Positions 10,629-19,408 of a stretch of DNA of 64,000 nt are shown piece by piece. This DNA is from Kosakonia oryzendophytica (GTDB lineage Bacteria; Pseudomonadota; Gammaproteobacteria; Enterobacterales; Enterobacteriaceae). Where the stretch lies: the NCBI RefSeq assembly GCF_900094925.1, contig NZ_FMAY01000012.1:62001-126000 (forward strand). The letters are read 5' to 3'. The translations under genes were made by a program, and so were the position numbers. The notes under the pieces were generated by a model. That model was not told where the DNA came from. It worked only from the letters and a program-made list of their open reading frames with translations, and ran no database searches. The stretch's first letter is position 1; the number at the start of each line of letters is the position of its first letter.

Positions 10629-10997
10629 ATGGACATTATTCATGTCATTTTAATGATTGGGATCGCCGCGTTGCTGCTGTTTGGGCTTTACAAATTGGCG
10701 CGTTGGATCCGTCAGCTGTGTATTGAAGCGCATGTGCGCAATCATGGCATTGGCGCGAATGCCGATGTTATTGCCCTTAAGCGCACCAACTGGATGGACA
10801 GGCGCACAGTCTATTGTGAACTGGTCTTGCGCTTCAAAACCCGCGAAGGTCAGGTGGTGCAGGCGAGCGTGTTTGAGCATCTGACCAGCCGTGAAATTGT
10901 GCGTTTTGCTGAGGGCAACGGCACCACCGTGAAGTACGATCCGCAACATCCGCAGCATATTATCTTATATGACCGCCCGCTAATTTTAGGGGATTAA
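10629..10997 (+). CDS. DUF3592-like membrane protein, paralog 3 of 3
   Basis: This is the most diverged member of the tandem trio, 122 aa. It has an N-terminal membrane segment (VILMIGIAALLLFGLYKLA), then GIGANADVIALKRTNWMDRRTV, a YCELVLRFKTREGQVVQAS segment and the same C-terminal RPLILGD ending. The retained GxNAD and RPLILGD motifs mark the family. Function is unknown. A 240-base gap follows before the ABC importer operon, so the trio probably ends a transcription unit here. Confidence 0.68.
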   Translation: MDIIHVILMIGIAALLLFGLYKLARWIRQLCIEAHVRNHGIGANADVIALKRTNWMDRRTVYCELVLRFKTREGQVVQASVFEHLTSREIVRFAEGNGTTVKYDPQHPQHIILYDRPLILGD

Positions 10998-11238
10998 TCC
11001 CGGCTGTATCTCTTCTTCACACCCGTGCTGATTCATTAAAGCTTACTGCGAAATCAGCGCTGTTTGTTTCATCTCATCCGGCTCGTTAACCGCCTTCTCG
11101 TCCTTACACTGCAACGCCGTTTTTTTAATCCCGTCAGCGTCACAAAAGTCGCAAAAAAACAAGCCACTGCGTTGCATCGGTCAGATCTCACGCTATATGT
11201 TAAATTTGTGTTTAAAAAATGATACCGAGGGATTGTTC

Positions 11239-12327
11239 ATGGATAAGAAAACCGATCTACTGGTCGCTGCGCTGGCACTGCTTTTTTCTGGTTCCGCGCT
11301 GGCGGCGGTACCGCAGGGCTACCCGGCGGACTATCAGAAAATAGTCGACGCGGGCACCAAAGAAGGCAAAGTTGTTATCTACTCCACTACCGACACCAAA
11401 GCCGCAGGGCCGTTAATCAAAGGTTTTGAGGCGCAGTATCCGGGCATCAAAGTCGAATACAACGACATGAACAGCACCGAATTGTACAACCGCTATCTGA
11501 GTGAGCAGGCTTCCGGCGGTGGCAGCGGGGATGTGATTTGGAGTTCGTCGATGGATACCGCGCTGAAACTGGCGACCGATTACGCCGACGAATATGCCTC
11601 ACCGGAAGTGAGTAAATTACCGAAATGGGCGGTATGGCAGAATAAGGCCTATGGCACCACCTATGAACCGGTCGTATTTATTTATAACAAGCGTCTTATC
11701 CCACAGGGGGATGTGCCGGACTCGCATAGCGCACTGGCCAAATTGATCGCCAGCCAGACCGACAAATTCAAAAATAAAGTCACCACCTACGATATCGAAA
11801 AATCCGGGCTGGGCTTTATGCTGGCGGTGGAAGACCTCAAATTCGATAAAGACTATTTTGCGCACCTGACGGATGTGGCAAAAGGTGGGCTGACGGTGCA
11901 GTCCTCCACCGGCACGATGATGGAGCGTGTCTCCTCCGGGGAAAACCTGATTGGCTATAACATCCTCGGATCGTACGCCGAAGCCCGCGCCAAAGGGGAT
12001 AATGCACTGGGTATTTCTTATCCGAAAGACTATATCCTGGTGTTGTCCCGCGTCTCGTTTATCAGCGCGCAAGCGGAACACAGTAATGCTGCCAAATTGT
12101 GGTTCGACTATGTGTTATCGGAAAAAGGGCAGAGCATTCTGGCCAATCAGGCGGACATTCCCTCCCTGCGTAACGATATCGAAGGCAAAAACGACGTTGA
12201 TGGTATGACCAAAATGCTTGGCGATGCGCTCAAACCGATCCATGTGGATACGTCGCTGCTGGAATATCTGGAACCGAAAAAGCGTCTGGAATTTATTAAA
12301 CAATGGCGTGCAGCTGCCGCCAAATAA
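11239..12327 (+). CDS. ABC transporter substrate-binding protein (AfuA/FbpA type)
   Basis: This is a periplasmic type-2 binding protein of about 362 aa. It has a signal peptide MDKKTDLLVAALALLFSGSALA, cleaved near residue 22, followed by YQKIVDAGTKEGKVVIYSTTDT and the sequence FEAQYPGIKVEYNDM typical of the AfuA/FbpA/PotD-like group. The start at 11239 is supported by a GAGGG ribosome-binding site 8-12 bases before it. It heads a three-gene importer operon. Family members bind ferric iron, sugar phosphates or 2-aminoethylphosphonate; sequence alone does not settle which. Confidence 0.85.
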   Translation: MDKKTDLLVAALALLFSGSALAAVPQGYPADYQKIVDAGTKEGKVVIYSTTDTKAAGPLIKGFEAQYPGIKVEYNDMNSTELYNRYLSEQASGGGSGDVIWSSSMDTALKLATDYADEYASPEVSKLPKWAVWQNKAYGTTYEPVVFIYNKRLIPQGDVPDSHSALAKLIASQTDKFKNKVTTYDIEKSGLGFMLAVEDLKFDKDYFAHLTDVAKGGLTVQSSTGTMMERVSSGENLIGYNILGSYAEARAKGDNALGISYPKDYILVLSRVSFISAQAEHSNAAKLWFDYVLSEKGQSILANQADIPSLRNDIEGKNDVDGMTKMLGDALKPIHVDTSLLEYLEPKKRLEFIKQWRAAAAK

Positions 12328-12415
12328 TGGCTGTACGGGCGGCGCGTCGTGATAGCGCGCCCCCTTTTCATCGCCGGGATGGTTTGCCTGAAATACCTGA
12401 CCAAAGGGATGACCA

Positions 12416-14185
12416 ATGAATACATTGCGCAGAAAGTGGCAGGGGATGCCGCGCGGTGTGATCGTGCTGATCACCGCGTTGGTTATTTATGTTCCGCTGT
12501 TATTTATAGTGGTGCAGAGTTTTCTCTCCGCGCCCTTTTTTGTCCGTTCCAAAGAGCTGAGTCTCGAATCTTTCGCCTTTATTTTTACCGATCCGGATTT
12601 TTATCTGGCGCTGAAATCCGGCTTTATTCTGGCGTTTGGCCTGGTGTTTATCGCTATTCCGCTGGGCGGCATCCTCGCGTTTCTCATGGTGCGCACCGAT
12701 TTACCCGGTCGCCGCTTTATTGAACCGTTGATCCTGGTGCCGATCTTTGTTTCACCGATGGTGTTGGGCTTTGGCTATGTGGTCGCCGCCGGGCCGGTGG
12801 GCTTCTTTTCGCGCTGGGCCGAGGCGTTGATCGGTTTTGTGCCGTGGAATATCTACTCCATGTTCAGCATTGTGGTGATTGCCGGACTGACGCACGTTCC
12901 TCATGCCTATTTGTATATCTCCTCGGCACTGCGTAGCGTGGGGTCTGATGTGGAAGAGGCTGCCCGTACCGTGGGCGCGTCGCCATTGCAGGTGATGACC
13001 TCTGTCAGCTTGCCGATGGTGCGCCCGTCGATTTTGTACGCCTGCGTATTGCTGTTCTTCCTTGGACTGGAGGTGTTCGGCCTGATGCTGGTGCTGGGTG
13101 ATCCCGAAGGCAACATGGTGCTGGCCACTTATCTTTATAAACTCACCAACAAGCTCGGCACGCCTTCCTATCACCTGATGGCCGCCGTTGCTGTGGTGCT
13201 TATTTGCATCACCATTCCGTTAGTCATGTTGCAACGCCGCCTGATGCGCACCGCCAACCGCTTTGTCACCATGAAAGGCAAGGCGTCGCAGGCGCGGGCG
13301 CTGCCACTGGGCAAATGGCGCTGGGTCGCTGGCGCGGTGGTGGTGGCCTGGTTAACCGTCACCATCGGTGTACCGCTGATTGGCGTTGTGCTGCGGGCAT
13401 TTATCTCGAACTGGGGGGTTGGCGTTTCACTGTGGGATGAGGTCTCGCTGGATACCTTCCGCAATATCTGGCAGCAACCCAATCTGTTGCGCGCGATCGT
13501 GAACTCAATGGCGATTGGTGTATTCGGCGGGGCGCTGGCGGTGATCTGCTACCTGTTCGTTGGCATTGCCATGCACCGCAAACAGGATAATGTCACGCGG
13601 TTTCTGGATTACAGCGTGCTGGTGCCCCGTGCCGTACCGGGATTGCTGGCGGGGCTGGCGTTTTTGTGGGTGTTCCTGTTTTTACCGATGTGGCTTGATC
13701 AGTCGCTGAAAAACGGCTGGCTCTCCGGATTGCCGGTGGCGGAGTGGTTGCGTGAGAACCTGATTGTCTGGCTACGATCGCTGCGAAACACCATTTTCAG
13801 CGTCTGGCTGGCTTATACCGTGGTGTGGATGGCTTACGGCCTGCGGCTGATCTCTTCCACCTTATTGCAGGTGGGGCCGGAGCTGGAAGAAGCGGCGCGC
13901 AGCACCGGGGCGACCAGCGGTCAGGTCACACGCCATGTGACGGTGCCGCTATCGCGTTATGGCCTGATTGGCTCATGGCTGCTGATGTTCCTCATTTTTG
14001 AGCGCGAATACTCAACCGGTGTCTATTTACTCTCCCCGGGGACGGAGACGATTGGCTCGATGCTGGTGTCGCTGTGGGCTGCGGGGGCGATTGATATCGT
14101 TGCAGCGCTGTCGTTTATCAACATTCTGCTGGTGGTCATTGGTCTGGGTGTGGCCCTGCGTTTTGGAGTGAAATTACATGATTGA
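12416..14185 (+). CDS. ABC transporter permease, fused double-domain (FbpB/AfuB type)
   Basis: This is a 589-aa inner-membrane permease made of two homologous halves. Each half carries a coupling loop for the ATPase: EEAARTVGASPLQVMTSVSLP in the first half (about residues 180-200) and EEAARSTGATSGQVTRHVTVP in the second (about residues 492-512). The internal duplication provides the whole channel in one chain, as in FbpB and AfuB. It lies 88 bases after the binding-protein gene and overlaps the ATPase gene by 8 bases. Confidence 0.92.
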   Translation: MNTLRRKWQGMPRGVIVLITALVIYVPLLFIVVQSFLSAPFFVRSKELSLESFAFIFTDPDFYLALKSGFILAFGLVFIAIPLGGILAFLMVRTDLPGRRFIEPLILVPIFVSPMVLGFGYVVAAGPVGFFSRWAEALIGFVPWNIYSMFSIVVIAGLTHVPHAYLYISSALRSVGSDVEEAARTVGASPLQVMTSVSLPMVRPSILYACVLLFFLGLEVFGLMLVLGDPEGNMVLATYLYKLTNKLGTPSYHLMAAVAVVLICITIPLVMLQRRLMRTANRFVTMKGKASQARALPLGKWRWVAGAVVVAWLTVTIGVPLIGVVLRAFISNWGVGVSLWDEVSLDTFRNIWQQPNLLRAIVNSMAIGVFGGALAVICYLFVGIAMHRKQDNVTRFLDYSVLVPRAVPGLLAGLAFLWVFLFLPMWLDQSLKNGWLSGLPVAEWLRENLIVWLRSLRNTIFSVWLAYTVVWMAYGLRLISSTLLQVGPELEEAARSTGATSGQVTRHVTVPLSRYGLIGSWLLMFLIFEREYSTGVYLLSPGTETIGSMLVSLWAAGAIDIVAALSFINILLVVIGLGVALRFGVKLHD

Positions 14186-15248
14186 GCTATCGGTAGAGAA
14201 CTTACATCTGACTTACGGCGACAACCCGGTACTGAAAGGCGTATCGATGGAGCTAAAACGCGGCGAAGTCGTGTCGCTGCTTGGCCCGTCTGGCAGTGGC
14301 AAAACCACCTTGCTGCGCGCGGTGGCCGGGTTGGAGAAACCCACTCAGGGGCGCATTACCATTGGCAGCAACATTGTTTATGATGGTACTCCGCGCAGCG
14401 AAATCCCGGCGGAAGAGCGCAATCTGGGGCTGGTATTCCAGTCCTATGCGCTGTGGCCGCATAAAACGGTATTCGAGAACGTCGCTTATCCGCTGAAGCT
14501 GCGCAAGGTCCCCTCTGCAGAAATCACCCAACGTACGCAAACGGTACTCGATCAACTGGGGTTGGGGCACCTGGGCAAGCGCCATCCGCACCAGCTTTCC
14601 GGGGGGCAGCAGCAGCGTGTCGCTATTGGCCGTGCGCTGGTCTATAACCCGCCGGTGATCCTGCTCGATGAACCGTTGTCGAACCTGGATGCCAAGCTGC
14701 GCGAAGAAGCGCGCGTCTTTTTGCGTGAGCTGATTGTTAAGCTGGGGCTGTCGGCGCTGATGGTTACCCACGATCAGAACGAAGCGATGGCGATTTCCGA
14801 TCGTATTTTGTTGCTCAACAACGGCGTCATCGAACAACAGGGCACACCGCAGGAGATGTACAGCACCCCGTCGACGCTGTTTACCGCTGAATTTATGGGC
14901 AGCAATAACCGCCTGCACGGAACGGTAACCGATATCAGCAACGGCAGAGCGCGCATCGAAGGTGCGAAGTGGTCATTGTGGGGCGTGGCCGGGCCGGGAC
15001 TCAGCGTCGGTCAGCAAGCGACGGCGGTGATCCGGGTGGAGAGCCTGCGGCTGGTCGACACGCCGCAGGATAATTCCATGGAGTTGCCGATGCTTACCAG
15101 CATGTACCTCGGCGATCGCTGGGAGTATCTGTTCCGCACGGCAGGGGATGACTTCGTGATCCGCGTGTACGGCACTCAGCAGCGTGATATGCAAAATTAC
15201 CGCGTGGTATTGCCTGACGATCAACTCTGGATCTTCCCCAAAAGCTGA
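14178..15248 (+). CDS. ABC transporter ATP-binding protein (FbpC/AfuC type)
   Basis: This is the energising subunit of the importer, 356 aa. It has Walker A GPSGSGKTT near residues 36-44, Q-loop LVFQSYALWPHKTV, signature LSGGQQQRVAIGRAL, Walker B VILLDEPLSNLDAKLR and the H-loop VTHDQNEA. After about residue 235 comes a TOBE-type C-terminal domain (ATAVIRVESLRLV), common in MalK/FbpC ATPases and often used for regulation. The 8-base overlap with the permease indicates coupled translation. It ends one base before the convergent NrsF-like gene. Confidence 0.93.
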   Translation: MIELSVENLHLTYGDNPVLKGVSMELKRGEVVSLLGPSGSGKTTLLRAVAGLEKPTQGRITIGSNIVYDGTPRSEIPAEERNLGLVFQSYALWPHKTVFENVAYPLKLRKVPSAEITQRTQTVLDQLGLGHLGKRHPHQLSGGQQQRVAIGRALVYNPPVILLDEPLSNLDAKLREEARVFLRELIVKLGLSALMVTHDQNEAMAISDRILLLNNGVIEQQGTPQEMYSTPSTLFTAEFMGSNNRLHGTVTDISNGRARIEGAKWSLWGVAGPGLSVGQQATAVIRVESLRLVDTPQDNSMELPMLTSMYLGDRWEYLFRTAGDDFVIRVYGTQQRDMQNYRVVLPDDQLWIFPKS

Positions 15249-15884
15249 TTACGGCAACGACACCCACCGGTAACCCGCAACAACGGTCACCGTCACAATC
15301 GTGGCGGTGGCCGCAATATGCATCAGCAGATCCAGCGCGCTGATATGCGTCGGGTGGCACAGTGACAATAGCGTAAGTGCCATACAGGCAACCCCTGCGC
15401 CCGCCGCTGCCAGGCTGCGCAGCGGATAGAGCGTGCGTGTGCGGTGCAGATAACCTATTACCATCGCCACCATTGGCGTACTGACTACGACCATAAACAG
15501 GTAGCAATTCGGTCCTTCTATGGCACCGACGGCAGGCGCAGCAGGGTGGCTATGCAGATTGGCGAGCGTACTGACGAACCAGAGACCGGCCAGTGGCGTA
15601 AACCATCGCCAGTTCAGCGGGCGCTGCCCGGCAATGCTCAATAAAAAGGCGTTACGCACCGCAAGCAGACCGGCGACAAAGGTCAGTAGTAGCTGTACCG
15701 CTGCCCAATTCGCACCCGTTTGCGACCAGTCGGTCAGTGTGCGGTTAAGCAATAAACTGGCGACGATCCCGCAGGGCAACGCCATGGCAACCCATGCCAG
15801 GGTCCGCCAGCCCGGATGCCACGGGCGCCTTACCGGCTCCATCGAGCGGCTTAATTTCTCTATCAATACATCATGATCGGCCAT
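15249..15884 (-). CDS. NrsF-type anti-sigma factor (DUF1109 membrane protein)
   Basis: This 211-aa integral membrane protein has about six hydrophobic segments and belongs to the DUF1109/NrsF group. Its members hold an ECF sigma factor inactive at the membrane until heavy-metal or redox stress modifies conserved cysteines. Cysteines are visible in GPNCYLF and LLSLCHPTH. Its start overlaps the end of the upstream ECF sigma gene by 14 bases, the usual sigma/anti-sigma arrangement. The direct role here is inferred from family and context. Confidence 0.85.
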   Translation of the reverse strand: MADHDVLIEKLSRSMEPVRRPWHPGWRTLAWVAMALPCGIVASLLLNRTLTDWSQTGANWAAVQLLLTFVAGLLAVRNAFLLSIAGQRPLNWRWFTPLAGLWFVSTLANLHSHPAAPAVGAIEGPNCYLFMVVVSTPMVAMVIGYLHRTRTLYPLRSLAAAGAGVACMALTLLSLCHPTHISALDLLMHIAATATIVTVTVVAGYRWVSLP

Positions 15885-16425
15885 GTTGTGCTCCTAACCG
15901 ACGAAGATTACTCAGTGCGCGATGCAGCAGGGACTTAACGGCAGAGACCGTAAGATGGGTATGCGTCGCGGTTTCCGACAGACTCATCTCCCGCAGATGA
16001 ACATGCTCAACAATTTGCCGCTGGCGTGCCGGGAGCTGTTCCAACAATGTCGACAGTTCTTCCTGCGAATGCTGCGGCTCGCTGGCGGAGAACAAGGGCT
16101 CCGGCGCGAGGTCACTGTCCGTTTCCCGCAGCGAGTGGCGGCCACGTTTACGCAGTGCGTCAACCCCACGCGCGTGGGTTATCGCCATCAGCCAGGGCAA
16201 AAACGGCGATGCAGGATCATAGGTGTGACGCACTCTGTGCACGGTGAGCAGCACATCCTGAACAACATCTTCCAGCAGAATGTCGTCGGCTATTTGCCGG
16301 CGCGCCAGTGAGCGGATCACCGGCACCAGCGCTTTCAGCAGCCGCGTATACACCTGTTGATCGCCCGACTGCGCAAGCGCCATCAGGTGCGGCCATTCGT
16401 CACGCGCTGCCTCACTTTTATCCAT
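15871..16425 (-). CDS. ECF-family RNA polymerase sigma factor
   Basis: This is a 184-aa sigma-70-family extracytoplasmic-function factor. Region 2 contains DILLEDVVQDVLLTVHRVRHTYDP and FLPWLMAITHARGVDALRK, matching sigma 2.1-2.4. Region 4 contains LPARQRQIVEHVHLREMSLSETATHTHL, a helix-turn-helix that reads the -35 element. The final 20 residues (SAVKSLLHRALSNLRRL) are typical of ECF factors. It is coupled to the NrsF-like gene and lies 9 bases downstream of the DsbD-like gene. It probably autoregulates this redox operon, which is inference. Confidence 0.92.
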   Translation of the reverse strand: MDKSEAARDEWPHLMALAQSGDQQVYTRLLKALVPVIRSLARRQIADDILLEDVVQDVLLTVHRVRHTYDPASPFLPWLMAITHARGVDALRKRGRHSLRETDSDLAPEPLFSASEPQHSQEELSTLLEQLPARQRQIVEHVHLREMSLSETATHTHLTVSAVKSLLHRALSNLRRLGAQHGRS

Positions 16426-16434
16426 ATTCCGCCT

Positions 16435-17667
16435 TTATGTTTTTTTCCCGCAGGCTCCGGTCAGTGCGTTGACCACAATTGAGGGGGTTAATACCTGCGG
16501 CAAGATCTTCGGCGCACTGCCATCCGCCGGGTAGATCACATATAGCGGCAGGCTACCCTGGCCCAGCTCGTTCAGCGCATCATCGATATCGGCGTTGAAT
16601 TTTGTCGAGTCGGCAATCATATACAGCGTACCGGTCTTCGCCAGCGCCTCTTTTACCGCCTGAGTGGAGAGCGATGTCTTCTCATTCACCTGGCAGGTGA
16701 TGCACCACGAAGCGGTAAAATTGACAAAAATGGCCTTGCCGTGGCCGCGATTGTCAGCCACGGTTTGCGGCGACCATTTGATTTCTTCCACCTTCTGCGT
16801 GGTCTGCTCTGAAGGCAGTGCCGCGCTGTTGGTGAGCACTGACGGGAGCGGCACCAGCGCGGCGAGCAGCAGGACCGCGGTTGCAGTGAACAGCGCTTTA
16901 TGACTGCGCCCGGCAAAGCGTTGCTGTTGCGCCATACCGTACAACCAGGCGGCAAAACTCACCACCACTGCCGCTGCAAGGATCGCTGCCAGCGCGGTGT
17001 CGCCTGCCTGTTGCGCCAGCACCCACACCAACCAGCCAAATGCGCCAAACATCGGAAATGCCAGTCCGCGTTTGAGTACGCTCATCCATGCTCCGGGACG
17101 CGGTAGCCATTTGCCCAGCGCCGGGAACAGGGAGATCAGACTGAAGGGCGCGGCAAAACCCAACGCCAGCGTGAAGAAGATCGCCAACGCCACTGCGGGT
17201 GGTTGCACCAGCGCATAGCCAATCGCGCCCGCCATAAACGGCGCAGCACAAGGCGTCGCTACGATAATCGACAGCGCACCGGTCAGCGCTGCACGGGTAA
17301 ACGCGCCGCGTTGCAGGTTTATCTCCCCGGCACGTTGCAGGGAAAGTCCCACTTCGAATACCCCGAGCAGGTTCAACGCGGCGCCCAGAATCACCAGCGC
17401 AAGAAAGGCAATTACCAGCGGTGACTGGAGCTGGAAGCCCCAACCGACGGCGGTTCCTCCGGCGCGCAGAGCCAGTAATATCCCGGCGAGGATCAACATG
17501 GTTACGACCGTGCCCAGCAGAAAGCCGAAGCCCTCTTTGCGCACTTGCGCCGAATCTTGCGTATGGCGCAAAAGGCCCAGCGCTTTGAGGGAAATTATCG
17601 GGAATACGCAGGGCATAAAGTTGAGAATAATGCCGCCAGCGAAGGCGGCGAGCATGGCGGTCAGCAT
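16435..17667 (-). CDS. DsbD-like thiol:disulfide interchange protein lacking the N-terminal domain
   Basis: This 410-aa membrane protein carries electrons from the cytoplasmic thioredoxin pool to the periplasm. The transmembrane part has the DsbD/CcdA cysteines in FMPCVFP near residue 20 and ATPCAAPF near residue 139. The C-terminal periplasmic thioredoxin-like domain has WCITCQ near residues 324-329. Classical DsbD has an extra N-terminal periplasmic domain, which is absent here, so the protein resembles shorter CcdA-thioredoxin fusions. It lies 34 bases downstream of a secreted peroxiredoxin gene, its likely electron acceptor. Confidence 0.9.
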   Translation of the reverse strand: MLTAMLAAFAGGIILNFMPCVFPIISLKALGLLRHTQDSAQVRKEGFGFLLGTVVTMLILAGILLALRAGGTAVGWGFQLQSPLVIAFLALVILGAALNLLGVFEVGLSLQRAGEINLQRGAFTRAALTGALSIIVATPCAAPFMAGAIGYALVQPPAVALAIFFTLALGFAAPFSLISLFPALGKWLPRPGAWMSVLKRGLAFPMFGAFGWLVWVLAQQAGDTALAAILAAAVVVSFAAWLYGMAQQQRFAGRSHKALFTATAVLLLAALVPLPSVLTNSAALPSEQTTQKVEEIKWSPQTVADNRGHGKAIFVNFTASWCITCQVNEKTSLSTQAVKEALAKTGTLYMIADSTKFNADIDDALNELGQGSLPLYVIYPADGSAPKILPQVLTPSIVVNALTGACGKKT

Positions 17668-17701
17668 AGCGATTCTCTGGAGTCAGGTTGTTAATAGCGC
17701 A

Positions 17702-18253
17702 TCAGGAGTGCGCGTTGGCGTATTGCTTCACTGCTTCCATTGTCTTCTGAATATGCGTTTCCGGGTTTCTGTCAGTGTAGCTCAGCAGGATTTTACCGTC
17801 CGGCGCGATGACGAAGGAGGTCCGGTCTGAAAGGGTTTTGCCATTCATTTGCATCAGCGTGTCGTACTGGGCGGCGACTTTCGCGCCAGGGTCGGCGGTG
17901 ACGGTAAATTTGTCGCGGCACTCGAGCTTCGAGAACGCATCCACCTGATCGGTATTACCGGCGGTGACACCAATTACCGTGGCACCCAGCTTTTTAAAAT
18001 CATCCGTCGCTTCGGCGAACGCGTGGGCTTCAATGGTGCACCCTTTGCTGAATGCCGCCGGGAAAAAGTAGAGCACCACCGGGCCTTTTTGCAGCGCCTG
18101 CTGCAATGAGAACGTCAGTGGTTTGCCTGCCAGTGCGCCTTGTAGTTTGAAGTCCGGCGCTTGAGTGCCTGCCGGCAGGGCTGCTTGCGCATTGCCGATG
18201 CTAAAAAGGGCAACGGTGGTCAGGCTCAGAACGAGTTTTTTTATCGGGGTCAT
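17702..18253 (-). CDS. Secreted peroxiredoxin (AhpC/TSA, Bcp-like)
   Basis: This is a 183-aa thiol peroxidase with a signal peptide (MTPIKKLVLSLTTVALFSIGNAQA), so it acts in the periplasm. The peroxidatic cysteine lies in FSKGCTIEAHAF near residue 74, with proline and phenylalanine residues of the active site just before it (YFFPAAF). A second cysteine in KLECRDKF could be the resolving residue. The start MTPIKK was preferred over an ATG 12 bases upstream. It leads the operon peroxiredoxin, DsbD-like, ECF sigma, anti-sigma, a compact periplasmic peroxide defence and sensing unit. Confidence 0.88.
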   Translation of the reverse strand: MTPIKKLVLSLTTVALFSIGNAQAALPAGTQAPDFKLQGALAGKPLTFSLQQALQKGPVVLYFFPAAFSKGCTIEAHAFAEATDDFKKLGATVIGVTAGNTDQVDAFSKLECRDKFTVTADPGAKVAAQYDTLMQMNGKTLSDRTSFVIAPDGKILLSYTDRNPETHIQKTMEAVKQYANAHS

Positions 18254-18398
18254 GTTGCGCTCCATTAGGGTGAAGAAGAGTGACGCTCATATACAGTTCG
18301 CCGGTGGAGAACGGAAAGTTTCGCTCCGGGAAAAAAAATTGTACTTTGCTCTACGCTGATAAAGTATTAACCAGGGCTACAACAACGGTGCAGAATAG

Positions 18399-18785
18399 AT
18401 GGAACCAACCCTGAGTCAGGTGATTGACTTTATCCGCGAATTTACCGGTCACAGACGTATTCCCATTCATGAGCATAGCTGGCTTGAAGCCGATCTTGGG
18501 GTAACAGGCGATGAAGGTGTGGATCTTCTGGAGGAGATTGCGCAGGCCTTTGACGTGCAGCTTTATACGGAGGAAGAGGGGTACTGCAACACTTTTTCCC
18601 TTGGGGAGAATGAATACCTTTTCCACAGTGAAGGTCTGGACCTGTTCGGTATCTTCCGGTTTATTAATTGGTTGCGCGGTATACCCGAACCGGTGGTCCG
18701 CGATCTGCCCGTCGGGCAGTTACATCGTGCGCTGGTGGAGGCGACCAGACATAAAGGAAAGGGTAGTAAGAATGCAGCTTGTTGA
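18399..18785 (+). CDS. DUF1493 family protein
   Basis: This is a soluble acidic 128-aa protein. The sequence SQVIDFIREFTG, then LEADLGVTGDEGVDLLEEIAQAF, matches the DUF1493 family, short enterobacterial proteins resembling acyl-carrier-like helical domains. The GVTGDEGVDLLEE motif sits where acyl carrier proteins have the phosphopantetheine serine, but no DSL serine is present. Function is unknown. DUF1493 genes often occur in islands beside toxin or immunity genes. Here it stands divergent from the redox operon and begins the island-like stretch. Confidence 0.8.
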   Translation: MEPTLSQVIDFIREFTGHRRIPIHEHSWLEADLGVTGDEGVDLLEEIAQAFDVQLYTEEEGYCNTFSLGENEYLFHSEGLDLFGIFRFINWLRGIPEPVVRDLPVGQLHRALVEATRHKGKGSKNAAC

Positions 18786-18834
18786 TACTACTATGTAGAA
18801 CACGTGATTCTCTTTGTATGGCAATCGACGTTTT

Positions 18835-19209
18835 CTATACCGTGTGCCCCTGAGTCCGAATATGATCCAGCTCGGCAATAAACCTGTTTAACTCATCCTG
18901 AATGTGTTTCCGGCGATGCTTTAATAACAAGCGGGCTGGAACAACACGCTCAATAATGGTCGGCTTTCTGGTCACGTACTCCGTTACGAGCCGTTTAACA
19001 TCTTCTTCTGTCCAGCCATCCATCACGGGCGTCGGGTTGTAAAGAAGATTAGCCTGGAGGGCAGCGGCTTCCTCATCCAGAATCATGAAGATCGCTTCCC
19101 GGCTGAGTCCGGATTCCTTTAACACCTGAGTCATCCATCGATAGTCATCGCCCTGGAGTTCCCGCCCGGTGAAAAGCTCAGATAAGGTGTGCCAGGCAGG
19201 ACTGCGCAT
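18835..19209 (-). CDS. DUF7079-like protein, copy 1 with replaced N-terminus
   Basis: This roughly 124-aa protein is about 85 percent identical to the copy at 22123-22533 over SELFTGRELQ to the C-terminus. It includes ILDEEAAALQANLLYNPTPVMDGW and VKRLVTEYV. The likeness stops near position 19196, just upstream of the Trp-His-Thr-Leu codons. Beyond that the DNA belongs to another unrelated reading frame, so the N-terminus is chimeric and no good ribosome-binding site precedes ATG 19209. The family is a small helical domain of unknown function, often found beside effector or immunity genes. Expression is doubtful. Confidence 0.6.
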   Translation of the reverse strand: MRSPAWHTLSELFTGRELQGDDYRWMTQVLKESGLSREAIFMILDEEAAALQANLLYNPTPVMDGWTEEDVKRLVTEYVTRKPTIIERVVPARLLLKHRRKHIQDELNRFIAELDHIRTQGHTV

Positions 19210-19408
19210 AGCTGTCCGTATCACAGCGCGAGGGCCAGTGCCCGTCGGGAATGCTCAAGTGGCAGAGGCTGAGTTCACCGGGACGATAAAGAAGGAGTGA
19301 GCACCAAGCGCACAGATCGTCATCGGAGATGGATCGGCTGCAGGGATTGTTCTCAAGGGCGGTCGGATGAATGGTGGCCTGATGGGCGCTATCAGGCAAC
19401 GGTGGCAT
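19178..19408 (-). pseudogene. Remnant of an unidentified gene fused to the DUF7079 copy
   Basis: The 76-codon frame reads MPPLPDSAHQAT onward and contains LCAWCSLLLYRPGELSLCH and PDGHWPSRCDTDSYAQSC, which look like genuine protein rather than a shadow. At about 19196 the frame enters the DUF7079 sequence out of register and stops five codons later. I read this as the 3'-truncated end of a lost gene, created by the deletion that also removed the start of DUF7079 copy 1. I do not recognise the family. Confidence 0.35.
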
